A DNA stretch of 64,000 nucleotides from Sphingomonas phyllosphaerae (GCA_036946405.1 JAQIJC010000001.1:3540609-3604608); one strand, 5' to 3'; shown: positions 8,333 through 18,165, counted from the first letter of the stretch. A program made the numbers and translations. The notes: generated by a model not told the origin, from the sequence alone.

Positions 8333-11300
8333 TCAGAAGCTGGCGCGCAGGCCGAAGAGCACCTGCCGCCCCGGATAATAGACGCTGTACGCCGCATTAT
8401 CGTAGCCGAAGGTGGTGCGGATCGGCGCGTTGGTGATGTTCAGCACGTCCAGCGTCAGCCGCATCGCCTTGTTCAGGAACGGCAATTGATAGCCGGCCGA
8501 TAGGTCGAGTTGCCCGCGCGCATCAGCCAGCAGGCCGAGCGGCAAATTGTTCTGCGGGGCGTTGGCGGCGATCACCGCGCCTTGCCACACGTAGTTCAGG
8601 CTGAGCGACAAGCCGTAATTCTCGTAATAGCCCTGAACGTTATAGCCCCACTTGGGCACGCCGGGTGCGACGAGGCCGCTGTCCGAATCCTGGGTGATAT
8701 GGGTGCCATTCGCCTGAAAGCCGAGCCCCTTGAACAGGAAGTCGAGCGGCTGGTTCCACGTCCCCTCGACGCCCTGAATTATGAGATTGTTGAGGTTGAC
8801 CGGGCGGTTGACGGTAATCGCGACCTGCGCGGGAGAAACACCGGCCGCCGCGGCGCGGTCGAGCAGCGCCTGCCGCTGCGTCGATTGCAGCGCGTCTAGC
8901 GGGATGTTGAGGTCGCCGAACGGGCTCTGCTGCTGGATCGTCGCGGTGAAGCCCTTGATGTTCTTGCGGAAGAACGAGACACCCACATAGCCAGCACCGC
9001 CGGTGTAGAACTCGCCGCCGACGTCGATGTTGTCCGAGGTGTATGGTTCGAGCGCCGGGTTGCCCGCACTTGCGATCTGCGCGCTGGGATCCGAGAAGGT
9101 CACACCCGGCAGCACGAGATTGGCGTCAGGACGCGTCATCGACTTCGACACGGCGAAGCGCAGCTTGAGGTTGTCGAAGACATCGTAGGCGAAGTTGGCC
9201 GAAGGCAGCACCTGCACGTAGTTGGAGCGCGCCGTGATGTCGACGATCGCGGTGCCGATCTGGCTCGGCCCGACCACCTTCTGACGGGTGTAGGTGTAGC
9301 GCACGCCGGCGTTGGCGTGGAGTTCGCGCCCAAAGATCTCGGATACGCCGTTCATCTCGGCATAGCCGCCCCAGACGGTCTCGTAGATGTCGCCGGTCGC
9401 GCCGCCGGTCACCGAACCACGCGCCTCGGGCGCATTGTCGCGGAAAGATGCATAGTTGGTGGCACGCTTCAAAGCGTCGAAATCGGGCATGATGAAGCTG
9501 GTGACGCCGAACTTGCCGTCCGACAGATGCCCGAAATTCGTGACCGGCGTGCGCATCAGATATTGGGACAGCGCGCTGGTCGGCACGGTTCCGGTGTTGC
9601 CGGTGCACGGGCTGCCGCACACCGACAATTGATAGGCGTTGGTATTGTCGAAGGCGCGGATGCTGCGCTGCGCCTCGTCATAGGCGGCACCCGCCTTCAA
9701 GTTCAGCTGATCGTCGCCGACGTACACGTCCAGGTGCGCGCCCTTGGTCTCGGTCTCCCGGCGGATATTCTGGACGTTGACGCGATACCATTGCCAGCCA
9801 AGGTTCGGGTCGCCGAGGTCGCGGTTGGCGGAAATGATCGGCTGCGGGCTGCCGGTCGTGTTGTCGTAAGTGACCTCTACACCGGAGTTGGGAGCGGTCT
9901 GGAACGCGAACGTCGGCTGCTCGCGGAAGAAGTTGCTCTTGCCCCAATTGGCCGACAGGTCGACCTTGACGCGCTCGGTCGGGCGCCACGACACGCTGGG
10001 CGTGACGTTCCAGAATTCGGTGCGCTGGTTGAACAGGCTGTTCTCCGAGAAGAACGACGAATTGGCGAAAACACCAGAGGTGATGACATTGTTCTGATCG
10101 ACGGTGACGTCGAACGGCACCATGCCGCCGGTGGATTGCGGCGACGTTCCCGGACCGGAATTGCGGACCTGCCAGTTCATGTTCGACCGCACGTAATCGC
10201 GGTTCGACTTGGCGTAGATGCCGTCGAGCGCGAAGTGGAACGTGTCCGACGGGCGCCATTCCATCGACGCGATCGCCGAGATGCGAGAACGCGTTCCCTC
10301 GGTCAGCGTTGGCCGCCCCAGCCGCGGCAGGATCGCCTTGGACAGCTCCGACAGCGTCAGCCCCGAGGTGGCAGCGAGATCGACCGGCGCGCCGGTCACC
10401 AGCCCGCGCCCGACATTGGCCGGGGTCGTACTGGCGAAGCTGAAGCCGTTGCTCTCCGGCGGCGAGACGTTGCATCCGGTGCCGCACGCCAGGTTCGCGT
10501 CGGTGAAGCCGACCGTGTCGTAGCCATCGATGCGCGTTTTCTGCCGCACGCCCGCCACCCCGACGAGGATGCCGAATGTGTCGCCGAACGTGTGACTGGC
10601 GACCAGCGCGCCGCGCGGCCCGACCTTGTCGTTGCTATCGGTATAGGCGCCCTGCGCGACGACCGTAACGTGCGTGCCCGGCTTGTCGAACGGTCGCGCA
10701 TTACGCAGGTTGACGGTGCCGGCAATCCCGCCCTCCAGCGTCGAGGCGGTCGCGGATTTCGCGACGTCGAGCCGCGTGAACAGCTCTGAGGGGAAGAAAT
10801 CGAGGTCGACCTGACGGTTGTCACCCTGCCCGCCGTTGGTGCCACCATCAGATGCGACCGCGAACTGCGTGCCGTTGAGCAACACCTTGGAGAAGCTGGG
10901 TCCGAGCCCGCGGATCGACACCTGAGTGCCCTCGCCGCTGATGTCACGGTTCAGCCGTACGCCGGGAATGCGGTTCAGCGTCTCGGCGAGGTTGGTGGCC
11001 GGCAGCTTGCCAATGTCCTCAGCGAAGATCGAGTCGCCAAATCCGACCGAATTGCGCTTGGCGTTGGTCGCGCTCTGCAATGAGGCGCGGATACCGGTGA
11101 CGACGATGTCATCGCCTGGCTGGCCGGCATTGGTCGCCTGCTCGATGCTCTGCACCGAACTCTGCGGCACCTGCGCATCCGGGTTGACGGCGGTGTCGAC
11201 CTGTGTCGCCGGTGAAGGCTGCTGACCTCCCAGTCCTGAAATGACATTCTGCGCCTGTGCATCAGCGGCAATGAGGGCAGTCGCCGCAACAGCAGCGCGC

Positions 11301-11353
11301 AGAGAACGACGAACGATGCGATGACTAACGAGCACGATGCCTCTCCTCAACAT
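8333..11353 (-). CDS. TonB-dependent receptor (carbohydrate type), 1006 aa
   Basis: A large outer-membrane TonB receptor of the Xanthomonas/Caulobacter oligosaccharide-uptake type. From ATG 11353 it has a basic, hydrophobic signal (cut near ADAQAQ), a Gln/Pro-rich linker, the TonB box DDIVVTGIRASL, and plug signatures (SIFAEDIGKLPATNLAETL, GVRLNRD, SIRGLGPSFSKVLLNGTQ). A long barrel follows and ends in ASF. The plug has an Asn/Gly-rich insertion (SDGGTNGGQGDN). It is the first gene of an apparent operon with the GH35 enzyme. An AGCG-centred palindrome lies 37 bp upstream of the start. The frame is open further upstream, but that sequence lacks a signal peptide. Confidence 0.9.
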   Translation of the reverse strand: MLRRGIVLVSHRIVRRSLRAAVAATALIAADAQAQNVISGLGGQQPSPATQVDTAVNPDAQVPQSSVQSIEQATNAGQPGDDIVVTGIRASLQSATNAKRNSVGFGDSIFAEDIGKLPATNLAETLNRIPGVRLNRDISGEGTQVSIRGLGPSFSKVLLNGTQFAVASDGGTNGGQGDNRQVDLDFFPSELFTRLDVAKSATASTLEGGIAGTVNLRNARPFDKPGTHVTVVAQGAYTDSNDKVGPRGALVASHTFGDTFGILVGVAGVRQKTRIDGYDTVGFTDANLACGTGCNVSPPESNGFSFASTTPANVGRGLVTGAPVDLAATSGLTLSELSKAILPRLGRPTLTEGTRSRISAIASMEWRPSDTFHFALDGIYAKSNRDYVRSNMNWQVRNSGPGTSPQSTGGMVPFDVTVDQNNVITSGVFANSSFFSENSLFNQRTEFWNVTPSVSWRPTERVKVDLSANWGKSNFFREQPTFAFQTAPNSGVEVTYDNTTGSPQPIISANRDLGDPNLGWQWYRVNVQNIRRETETKGAHLDVYVGDDQLNLKAGAAYDEAQRSIRAFDNTNAYQLSVCGSPCTGNTGTVPTSALSQYLMRTPVTNFGHLSDGKFGVTSFIMPDFDALKRATNYASFRDNAPEARGSVTGGATGDIYETVWGGYAEMNGVSEIFGRELHANAGVRYTYTRQKVVGPSQIGTAIVDITARSNYVQVLPSANFAYDVFDNLKLRFAVSKSMTRPDANLVLPGVTFSDPSAQIASAGNPALEPYTSDNIDVGGEFYTGGAGYVGVSFFRKNIKGFTATIQQQSPFGDLNIPLDALQSTQRQALLDRAAAAGVSPAQVAITVNRPVNLNNLIIQGVEGTWNQPLDFLFKGLGFQANGTHITQDSDSGLVAPGVPKWGYNVQGYYENYGLSLSLNYVWQGAVIAANAPQNNLPLGLLADARGQLDLSAGYQLPFLNKAMRLTLDVLNITNAPIRTTFGYDNAAYSVYYPGRQVLFGLRASF

Positions 11354-11389
11354 TATGATGCCTGCTTCGTATCGGCAAACCACCTGCGC

Positions 11390-11404
11390 CGTTAGCGCTA
11401 TCAC
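11390..11404 (-). promoter_or_regulatory. AGCG-centred palindromic operator upstream of the TonB receptor
   Basis: On the minus strand this reads GTGATAGCGCTAACG, with a perfect TAGCGCTA core. It closely matches the TTGATAGCGTTATC element in front of the second receptor and resembles LacI-type operators of alphaproteobacterial sugar genes (Caulobacter xylose operator type). Its position 37 bp before the ATG fits a repressor site over the promoter. Confidence 0.5.
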
Positions 11405-12177
11405 TGTTTTGTAAGGCAGGAAGGGCGATTGGTCAACATCCCCCTTACAGAGTGGCCAGACAACCCATAATTCTTTTGTCAGCCTTACGCTTACGGCAAC
11501 CGCAAACGATTGCAGTTCCAAAATTTTTCAAATAGCACAGCAAAGAGATCGGCGCTGACATACCAACTTAAAGAACTAGGCGGGCTGGCTTGTGATTTTC
11601 ACCTGCGCAATCAGAGACCATCAGCTCTTATGAAGTTAAAAGTCTGTGAGATACAAAAATCTCACTTTGAGCTTATATTGAGATAGAGCTTACATCGGTC
11701 CGTTAATGCATGGTCGCCTTGTAAAGCTTTATACAAGCCGGGGTACTAATCGCCCGAGGAGGCAGATCACAAAATTGGCGGACTAACCTTTGCTGCTAAA
11801 GATTGCGCTCGGGATCAGGTTGTCGCTAGTGGATGGCGCTGCGCGAAACGTTCTATCCGACTACGTCAGCGCGCAGCAGGCTCATGGGCCCATTGTATCT
11901 GAGTCGACTATGTTGCTGGCCGTTTTTGCCAGCGAATCTGCCCCCTTGCGATTAGACCAGGTCGCGGTCATTTAGGTGCCCTGAATCTTATCTCGAAAGC
12001 GGACGCTCGTTCACCATCATCATACAGCAGACATTTCTTTAGCTTTTTCCGGATCTTACCTGCCTTGTAAGCCCAGCTAAGAAAACAACTTTTAAAGGTG
12101 TCAACTAAAGCGCCATGATGCCTTACAAGTCGTAGAGGGCAGGCTTTCCTGCCCTTTACTACTATCATTTCATCCTT
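11405..12177. other. 773-bp intergenic region between the two TonB receptors
   Basis: Lower in G+C than its neighbours. A 61-codon plus-strand frame at 11790-11975 shows no family resemblance. CTTGTA (11718-11723) and TACAAG (11732-11737) form an inverted pair of a kind bound by FCD GntR regulators, and other CTTGTAAG-like words recur (about 12061 and 12122). No confident gene is seen. Confidence 0.4.
12132..12159. terminator. 12-bp stem-loop after the second TonB receptor
   Basis: GTAGAGGGCAGG pairs with CCTGCCCTTTAC (one G-T pair) around a CTTT loop, 19 bp beyond the receptor stop at 12178. There is no strong T-run on either strand. It probably insulates or terminates the receptor transcript. 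Confidence 0.5.
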
Positions 12178-15042
12178 TTAGTAGGTCAACCGAGCCGTCA
12201 CACTGATCCGGCGATCGTTGAGAACTGCCGACTGAGGCCGGCTTGCGACACCGTAATACGTCCGGTTCTCCGAGTTACTGAGGTTGGTGCCATCTACCGT
12301 TAACGCGAAGTGCGGCGCGACGGTATAGGTGATCGACGCGTCAAGTTGCCCTCGCGCATCGTTGAAGATCGGCAGGTTGCCAGACCCGTTACCACGCGTC
12401 GTCACGACATATTTCGATCGCCAGTTATACGCGACGCGCGCCGATAGCGGCCCCTTGTCGTAGATTCCTACGAGGTTGTAGCTGTACTTCGACAGCTGCT
12501 CCAATGGCACGGAAAGACTTGCGCCGGAGGTGTCCTGTGCGTCCGGCGACGGAGCCTTACTGTCGACATAAGTGAAGTTGGCCTGCGCTCCGAAGCCCGA
12601 GAGCCAGCCCGGCAAGAAGTCGAAGAAGGTGTTGCCCCCGACCTCGAACCCCTTAATCCGGCCATCGTCGCCATTGACGGGACGGCTTACCTGATAGGTC
12701 ACAGTCTCGTTGCCGAAGGTGTAGCTTTCGTCGAAGACACCGTTGGTGATGAAGCCGTCAACCTTCTTGTAGAACGCTGCGGCGTACAGCGAGCCAGTGC
12801 GCGAGAAATAGTATTCGAGGCTGGCGTCGAGCTGGTCTGCGGTAAGCGGGCGCAGGTTGGCGTTGCCCGACGAAGCGGTCGGAATGCCGTTGGTGGGGAC
12901 ATTCTGGTTGATCGTGATGTTCTGATTAAGCTGATCGAAGCTAGGACGCGTCAGCGCCTTGGACGCCGCGAGCCGCAGTTGCAGCGGCTCGGTTAGGTGA
13001 AATGTCAGGTTCAGGCTTGGCAGCACCTTGGTATAAGAGGAGTCGACCGCTACAGGCACGAAGGTGACCGGACCGTTGCCGAAGATCGGCAGACCTGTGG
13101 TGGTATCGACGCCGGTCTGTACTCGGGGAGACTCACCGCGGAAGCCGGCAGAACTGGTCTGCGTTCGGATGATGCGCACGCCTAGGTTGCCGTCGAACGG
13201 CAGCGCGAAGTCGGTGGTGCCGAACCGCACAAGACCGTAAGCAGTGTAGGTTGTCTCGCCTTGTACATTGCGGTCGTTAGGACCGTAGCCGACGCCGTCC
13301 AACAACGACTGACGCTGTGAGGGATCGACGTAATCGGCAAGTACAGCACGTGTACGATCGTAATTGAGCGTGATCCCCCGGTTGAAGAAGATCGCACCGT
13401 CTGGAACGCCTTGAAAGCCACGATACAGGTTGCCGCGGAACGGCCGGAGTTCCAGCAAGTCGGCGGCAAGCGGCCGGTTCAGGCCGTAATAGGCATAGGT
13501 CGAGCTGTCGGTCGTCGCCGAGCGATCGGTATAGCGCAAGCCAACCGCTACAGACTTCAGGAAGCTACCGTCGAACTTGTATTCGCCATCAAGACGCGCG
13601 CTGTACTGGTCGCCAACCGAGCGGTCGATGTGGTCGAGGTACCCCGCGCCGCTTCCGTAGTTTGCTGGATCGGTGACCAGTCCATTGCCGTTGCCGGCAT
13701 TGCCGTCGGGTGTGATGAAGAAGGTCGGCGGACCATCTTCGGCGACCGAATGGTAGAGCCGCTCCGCGCTTGACGCCAGGATCACGATCGAGCGCTGGCC
13801 GTCGGTAGTGCCCTTGATGTACTGCGCGTCGGCGGTGATCGTGGCCCTGTCTGACGGGCGCCACTTCAAGTTTAGCGAATAGTCGCTGGTGACGGAGCGG
13901 CGGCTTTCGAGGCTCGTATTGGCGTTGATCGGCACGTTGACGAACGTGCCGCTGCGGAAATTGCCTTCCGCGTCATAGGTGAACGGCTGCGTGTAGTCCG
14001 GGATGATCGGATTGAGGCCGGTATAGGCAAAGAAGCTGTAATCACCATATCGGAACTTGTAGTCCGAGCGGATGTACTCGGCGGTCACTTCGACCGTGTC
14101 GGTCGGACGCCACTGCACCGCTGCATCTACGCCCAGGCGACGACGATCACCCAAATACTGGCCGATCCCGACACCGTGGGCCAGATAAGTTGGCGTGCCA
14201 AGCCGGTTCAGCCCGGTCGCAACTTGCCGATCGGACGCGTTGACCGGCGTGCCGTCGGCATTCAGCCCATCTTGCAGCAGGAACATCGGCTGGCTGGAGA
14301 TCTGGTCCTGCCGGAATGCGGTTTGTTGATATGCCACATCGACCATCACGCCGATCTCGCCGATTCCAGTGTTCCAGCGATCGGACACCAGCAGGTTCGC
14401 CTGTGGCTTAGTGGTATCGTACAGGTCGTAAAAATTGCTACTGCCGCTCGCCGACAGGCGGAAGCCGTCAAAGTCAAATGGCTTGCGGGTGCGCAGGTTG
14501 ATCAATCCGCCGATCCCGCCTTCGATCAGGTTCGCCGACGGGTTCTTGTACACGTCGATGCCGGCCAGCAGTTCGGAGGGGACGTCCTCCAGGCTCAGTG
14601 TGCGGCCGTTGTTGGCCGTGAAAATGTCGCGGCCGTTGACCTCGGTACGGACCTGGCTCAACCCGCGGATCGCCACCGAACTGCCTTCGCCAAAGCTGCG
14701 CTGGATCTGCACACCGGTGATGCGTTGCAATGCTTCCGCGACGTTGCGGTCGGGCAATTTGCCGATGTCCTCGGCCACAATGGAGTCGACGATCTGGTCG
14801 GCATTACGCTTGATTGCCTGGGCGCTCGACAGACTTGCCCTCGTGCCTGTGACAACAATCTCGTCACCTCCGGCATCAGACACCTCGCCCCCGCTACCCT
14901 GATCGCCGCTCGGCGAGACGGAGCCGCTTTGCGAAGCACCAGCCGGGAAAGTCTGCGCCCATACCGGAGCGCCGGAGCCCAACAGCAACGCGGCAGTCGA
15001 CGCGCCTGCAAACCGCCGACGCAGCAAGATGGTGTTGACCAT
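12178..15042 (-). CDS. TonB-dependent receptor (carbohydrate type), 954 aa
   Basis: The second large oligosaccharide-type outer-membrane receptor of the locus. Start 15042 has an excellent GGAGGG site and gives a signal peptide ending near VWAQ. The TonB box is DEIVVTGTRASL. The plug shows VAEDIGKLPDRNVAEALQRI, VAIRGLSQVRTEVNGRD and IEGGIGGLINLRTRKPF. The barrel ends in RLTY. It is similar in type to the 8333-11353 receptor, but the two are clearly diverged, suggesting different oligosaccharide ligands. It is divergent from the SGNH esterase, and the shared 144-bp promoter region contains a copy of the AGCG operator. Confidence 0.92.
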   Translation of the reverse strand: MVNTILLRRRFAGASTAALLLGSGAPVWAQTFPAGASQSGSVSPSGDQGSGGEVSDAGGDEIVVTGTRASLSSAQAIKRNADQIVDSIVAEDIGKLPDRNVAEALQRITGVQIQRSFGEGSSVAIRGLSQVRTEVNGRDIFTANNGRTLSLEDVPSELLAGIDVYKNPSANLIEGGIGGLINLRTRKPFDFDGFRLSASGSSNFYDLYDTTKPQANLLVSDRWNTGIGEIGVMVDVAYQQTAFRQDQISSQPMFLLQDGLNADGTPVNASDRQVATGLNRLGTPTYLAHGVGIGQYLGDRRRLGVDAAVQWRPTDTVEVTAEYIRSDYKFRYGDYSFFAYTGLNPIIPDYTQPFTYDAEGNFRSGTFVNVPINANTSLESRRSVTSDYSLNLKWRPSDRATITADAQYIKGTTDGQRSIVILASSAERLYHSVAEDGPPTFFITPDGNAGNGNGLVTDPANYGSGAGYLDHIDRSVGDQYSARLDGEYKFDGSFLKSVAVGLRYTDRSATTDSSTYAYYGLNRPLAADLLELRPFRGNLYRGFQGVPDGAIFFNRGITLNYDRTRAVLADYVDPSQRQSLLDGVGYGPNDRNVQGETTYTAYGLVRFGTTDFALPFDGNLGVRIIRTQTSSAGFRGESPRVQTGVDTTTGLPIFGNGPVTFVPVAVDSSYTKVLPSLNLTFHLTEPLQLRLAASKALTRPSFDQLNQNITINQNVPTNGIPTASSGNANLRPLTADQLDASLEYYFSRTGSLYAAAFYKKVDGFITNGVFDESYTFGNETVTYQVSRPVNGDDGRIKGFEVGGNTFFDFLPGWLSGFGAQANFTYVDSKAPSPDAQDTSGASLSVPLEQLSKYSYNLVGIYDKGPLSARVAYNWRSKYVVTTRGNGSGNLPIFNDARGQLDASITYTVAPHFALTVDGTNLSNSENRTYYGVASRPQSAVLNDRRISVTARLTY

Positions 15043-15123
15043 ATCAATTTCCCTCCTCGAACGACCCTGTCTCGAGCCCTGCCGAGGGTTGTGAAATATA
15101 AAAAAGGTTTTTACCAGCATAAT

Positions 15124-15139
15124 TTGATAGCGTTATCTC
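15124..15139. promoter_or_regulatory. AGCG-centred operator in the receptor/esterase divergent promoter
   Basis: TTGATAGCGTTATCTC contains the near-palindrome GATAGCGTTATC and matches the element at 11390-11404 in core and flanks. It lies 84 bp upstream of the receptor ATG and about 50 bp upstream of the esterase ATG, so one site could control both directions. Confidence 0.5.
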
Positions 15140-15186
15140 CAGTGTTGCGGCAATCTTGCACCGCGAAGTACCGAGGGGAGAGGCAA

Positions 15187-16050
15187 ATGGTCGGCGGCCT
15201 GATTGGCAAGCGGTCCTGGCGACACGTGCAGAAGTCAAAAATGGTCCTGACCACCGCCGCGATTTTGACAATGACCGCACCGCTTAATGCCGAAGCTCCC
15301 GCTCCATATCAGAGCTCTCCAGAGCGGCGGTTCATAGCCGAACGCGATTGGGGACCATGGCTTGGCCCCTTCCGCGCACGGCTGGTACCGAGCCTGATGC
15401 GCGATTTCGGAGAGCGCTACCTCTACCAGGCCGCCAACCGTCGGCTGGGTCCGCCACGAAGCGATGAGCGACGAGTCGTTTTCCTCGGCGATTCAATCAC
15501 AGATCGCTGGGATCTAGCGCGAAGCTTTCCGGGACGTCCCTATGTCAATCGGGGCATTGGCAGCCAAGTGACTGCGCAGATGCTTCTGCGCTTCCATCAG
15601 GACGTAATCTCGCTCCGGCCAGACGCGGTCGTCATCCTGGCTGGCGTCAACGACGTGCAAGGCTTCTTGCAGCAAGAAGCCCCGGAGCAGATCCAATCCA
15701 ATTGGGAAGCCATGGCAGACCTAGCGGACGCACATGGCGTCAAGGTGGTCTTCGGATCGCTGCTGCCGGTCAACGATTACACACCCTCCGCCCGGGACGT
15801 CGTTCGCGAGCGCAAGCCGACAACGCTGCGCGCTTTGAACGACTGGCTGCGCGGCTTCTGTCAGCGACGCGGCTACGCCTACGCCGATTACTATGCGGCG
15901 CTTGTCGATCGGGCTGGTCTGCTCGACGCCCGCTACACAGACGACGGCGTTCATCCGCTAGCTGCAGGTTATGCGCGCATGGCTCCCGTGGCAGAGCAGG
16001 CGATCGCCGCCGCGCTGGCGGCTCCGATCCACCATGAAAAGACACATTGA
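15187..16050 (+). CDS. secreted SGNH/GDSL-family hydrolase (probable carbohydrate esterase)
   Basis: A 287-residue SGNH hydrolase. Start 15187 follows GAGGGGAG; an N-terminal hydrophobic stretch (LTTAAILTMTAPLNAEA) suggests export. All four SGNH blocks are present: Ser103 in FLGDSITDRW, Gly in NRGIGSQ (about 123), Asn155 in AGVNDV, and Asp253/His256 in DDGVHPLAAG. Such enzymes in polysaccharide loci usually remove O-acetyl groups. It is divergent from the TonB receptor and followed by the alpha-L-fucosidase, so it probably deacetylates the same glycan. The open frame extends far upstream inside the receptor gene, but that is antisense sequence. Confidence 0.85.
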   Translation: MVGGLIGKRSWRHVQKSKMVLTTAAILTMTAPLNAEAPAPYQSSPERRFIAERDWGPWLGPFRARLVPSLMRDFGERYLYQAANRRLGPPRSDERRVVFLGDSITDRWDLARSFPGRPYVNRGIGSQVTAQMLLRFHQDVISLRPDAVVILAGVNDVQGFLQQEAPEQIQSNWEAMADLADAHGVKVVFGSLLPVNDYTPSARDVVRERKPTTLRALNDWLRGFCQRRGYAYADYYAALVDRAGLLDARYTDDGVHPLAAGYARMAPVAEQAIAAALAAPIHHEKTH

Positions 16051-16200
16051 ACTATTGGCGATTTTGGCCCGCTCACCAGACGTCGCCAGGACTTGAGCGC
16101 GAGTGGCCGTTCCTCCTGGAACGGACGTATACCTAGTTGATCGACCTGCCTGCCAACCCATTCGCTGATGATCGGCACCTGTGCCCGAACCACAAACGTA

Positions 16201-16216
16201 GGGTACAGCGATAACC
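16201..16216. promoter_or_regulatory. weak third copy of the AGCG operator before the fucosidase
   Basis: GGTACAGCGATAACC has the AGCG core and GTAC/ATAAC flanks, less symmetric than the sites at 11390 and 15124. It lies just before the ribosome site of the fucosidase, where a repressor site is plausible. Resemblance only. Confidence 0.25.
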
Positions 16217-16234
16217 GGAGACAGAAGGATGTAC

Positions 16235-17911
16235 ATGTCCAGGCGAACAGTTCTTCGCGGCGGGCTGACAGCCGCCGCGGCGTCGGCGGCTTCCGTGCGC
16301 GCCAGTGTACCACTTCGGCAAAGCGAGCTTCGGCCCGTTTCGGTTGCGCCACCACGGCAGTTCGAGGCTAATTGGGACTCGCTAATTAGCGGCTACAGCG
16401 CGCCCGACTGGTTCCGCGACGCGAAATTCGGAATTTGGGCCCATTGGGGGGCGGCTTCCGTGCCGGGCATAGGAGACGATTGGTACGCGCGCGACATGTA
16501 TTTGCAGGGCCATCCTTCCTACGAACATCATCTGAAGCATTACGGGCATCCCGCGGACACCGGCTTCATGGATATCCAGCACCGTTGGCGTGCCGAGCGC
16601 TGGGATCCTGCCGAACTGCTTGATCTCTACAAGCGAGCCGGAGCGCGCTATTTCATGGCGATCGCAAACCACCACGACAATTTCGATTGCTACACTTCGT
16701 CGCACCATGCCTGGAACTCGACGAGGGTCGGGCCAAGGCGGGATATCGTGGGAACATGGGAGAAGCTCGCCCGCGAGCGCGGCCTGCGTTTTGCGGTTTC
16801 CAACCACTCGGGTCATGCCTGGCACTGGAATCAGGTCGCGTACGGCTATGACCCGGAAGGTCCACGACAGGGTCAGCGCTATGATGCCGCCCGCCTAACC
16901 CGATCGGACGGACGCGGCCGATGGTGGGAGGGGCTCGACCCGCAGGACCTGTATACCGGGCGCAGTATGGCAATACCCGACGGGATCCGATCACTTGCGG
17001 AAGCAAACGCGTGGCATGCAGCGACCGATGCACTTTGGGATGAGGGCGCGCCGCGAAACCCGGCGTTCGTGCGGCGGTGGTCGCTGCGCTGCCGCGAGCT
17101 GATCGACAAATACCGGCCCGACATGCTCTATTTCGACAACCACGATCTACCACTCGGCCAAGCTGGTCTCGACATGGCTGCCTACTTCTATAATCGCAAC
17201 ATGGCGTGGCATGATGGCCGTCTAGAAGGGGTAGTCACGGCGAAGGAAACGGCTCCCCAGCGACGCATGGGTCTTGTTGACGTGGTCGAGCGCGGACAGA
17301 AGAGCTATATCGACCGTTTCCCGTGGCAGACGGAGACCTGCCTCGGCAACTGGTTCTACGGGGAGCAATATTACCGCGAGAACCGGTATAAAACGCCAGC
17401 GAAGGTGTTGCACACGTTGTGCGATGTCGTCTCGAAGAACGGCAACCTGATGCTCAGCGTCCCGCTGCGCGGTGATGGCACGATCGATGATCGTGAACGC
17501 CAGATCGTCGAGGAGATCGCCGTGTGGATGCAGAAGTTCGGCGAAGCGATCTATGGCACTCGTCCATGGCGCGTTAACGGGGAAGGAGCGAGCCACGGCG
17601 CAGGAGGTGCCTTCTCCGAAGGCGGTCAGGAAACCACCTACACTGCCGCTGATATCCGCTACGTAAAGCGCGACTCTGCGGTGCATGCTCTGGTACTGGG
17701 CTGGCCCGCAGACAGCGCTGTCCGACTGACGTTGTTGGGAAGCGGTAATCCGGTCGGCAGAGGCACAGTGAGCAAAGTGACCTTACCGGGAAGTTTGGAG
17801 CCGCTGCCATTTACACGCTCGGCCGACGCTCTTGTAGTGCGTTTGCCTGACAGCCTGCGAAATCGCATCGGACTCGCTCTTGTCATCGAGGGTGACGGCC
17901 TTGTGGCCTAG
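16235..17911 (+). CDS. alpha-L-fucosidase, GH29, Tat-exported
   Basis: A 558-residue glycoside hydrolase. The start at 16235 is preferred because AGAAGG lies 6 bases upstream; ATG 16229 would touch that site. The N-terminus MSRRTVLRGG followed by an Ala-rich stretch is a twin-arginine signal. GH29 features are FRDAKFGIWAHWGAASVPG, the conserved His pair in IANHHDNFDCY (about 146-147) and the nucleophile Asp301 in PDMLYFDNHDLP. The motif SKNGNLMLSVPLRGDG is also typical. A beta-sandwich C-terminal domain follows. With GH35, the esterase and two receptors it suggests uptake and trimming of a galactosylated, fucosylated and acetylated plant glycan such as xyloglucan oligosaccharides. Confidence 0.9.
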   Translation: MSRRTVLRGGLTAAAASAASVRASVPLRQSELRPVSVAPPRQFEANWDSLISGYSAPDWFRDAKFGIWAHWGAASVPGIGDDWYARDMYLQGHPSYEHHLKHYGHPADTGFMDIQHRWRAERWDPAELLDLYKRAGARYFMAIANHHDNFDCYTSSHHAWNSTRVGPRRDIVGTWEKLARERGLRFAVSNHSGHAWHWNQVAYGYDPEGPRQGQRYDAARLTRSDGRGRWWEGLDPQDLYTGRSMAIPDGIRSLAEANAWHAATDALWDEGAPRNPAFVRRWSLRCRELIDKYRPDMLYFDNHDLPLGQAGLDMAAYFYNRNMAWHDGRLEGVVTAKETAPQRRMGLVDVVERGQKSYIDRFPWQTETCLGNWFYGEQYYRENRYKTPAKVLHTLCDVVSKNGNLMLSVPLRGDGTIDDRERQIVEEIAVWMQKFGEAIYGTRPWRVNGEGASHGAGGAFSEGGQETTYTAADIRYVKRDSAVHALVLGWPADSAVRLTLLGSGNPVGRGTVSKVTLPGSLEPLPFTRSADALVVRLPDSLRNRIGLALVIEGDGLVA

Positions 17912-18165
17912 ACTTCCTACGAGGTAGCTGATTTCGATCAGACCCAGAACACGACATTCCGCGGTGGTTTTGCGCTCTCCAACTTCGGACATCCATTCAT
18001 GTTCGCCCGACACCTCAACCAGCGATGGCGGAAAGGGCGAGAAGTGGGACGTAGCCGTCCTCCCCATGGGCGCCTTGAATGACCGGTTTCGTCGAGGGCA
18101 GACATTCCAGTCTTCCACGGTAACCAAGCATATTTCCGCTAGCCACTGGCGAACCGTTCACGCGA

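Noticed and set aside
9317..10789. 490-codon open frame on the plus strand inside the TonB receptor gene
   Set aside because: It is antisense to a clear receptor with signal peptide and plug motifs; the translation has no family resemblance, as usual for shadow frames in G+C-rich DNA.
14176..15186. N-terminal extension of the SGNH esterase frame into the receptor gene
   Set aside because: The extension is antisense to receptor coding sequence; the real start at 15187 has a strong ribosome site and a signal-like N-terminus.
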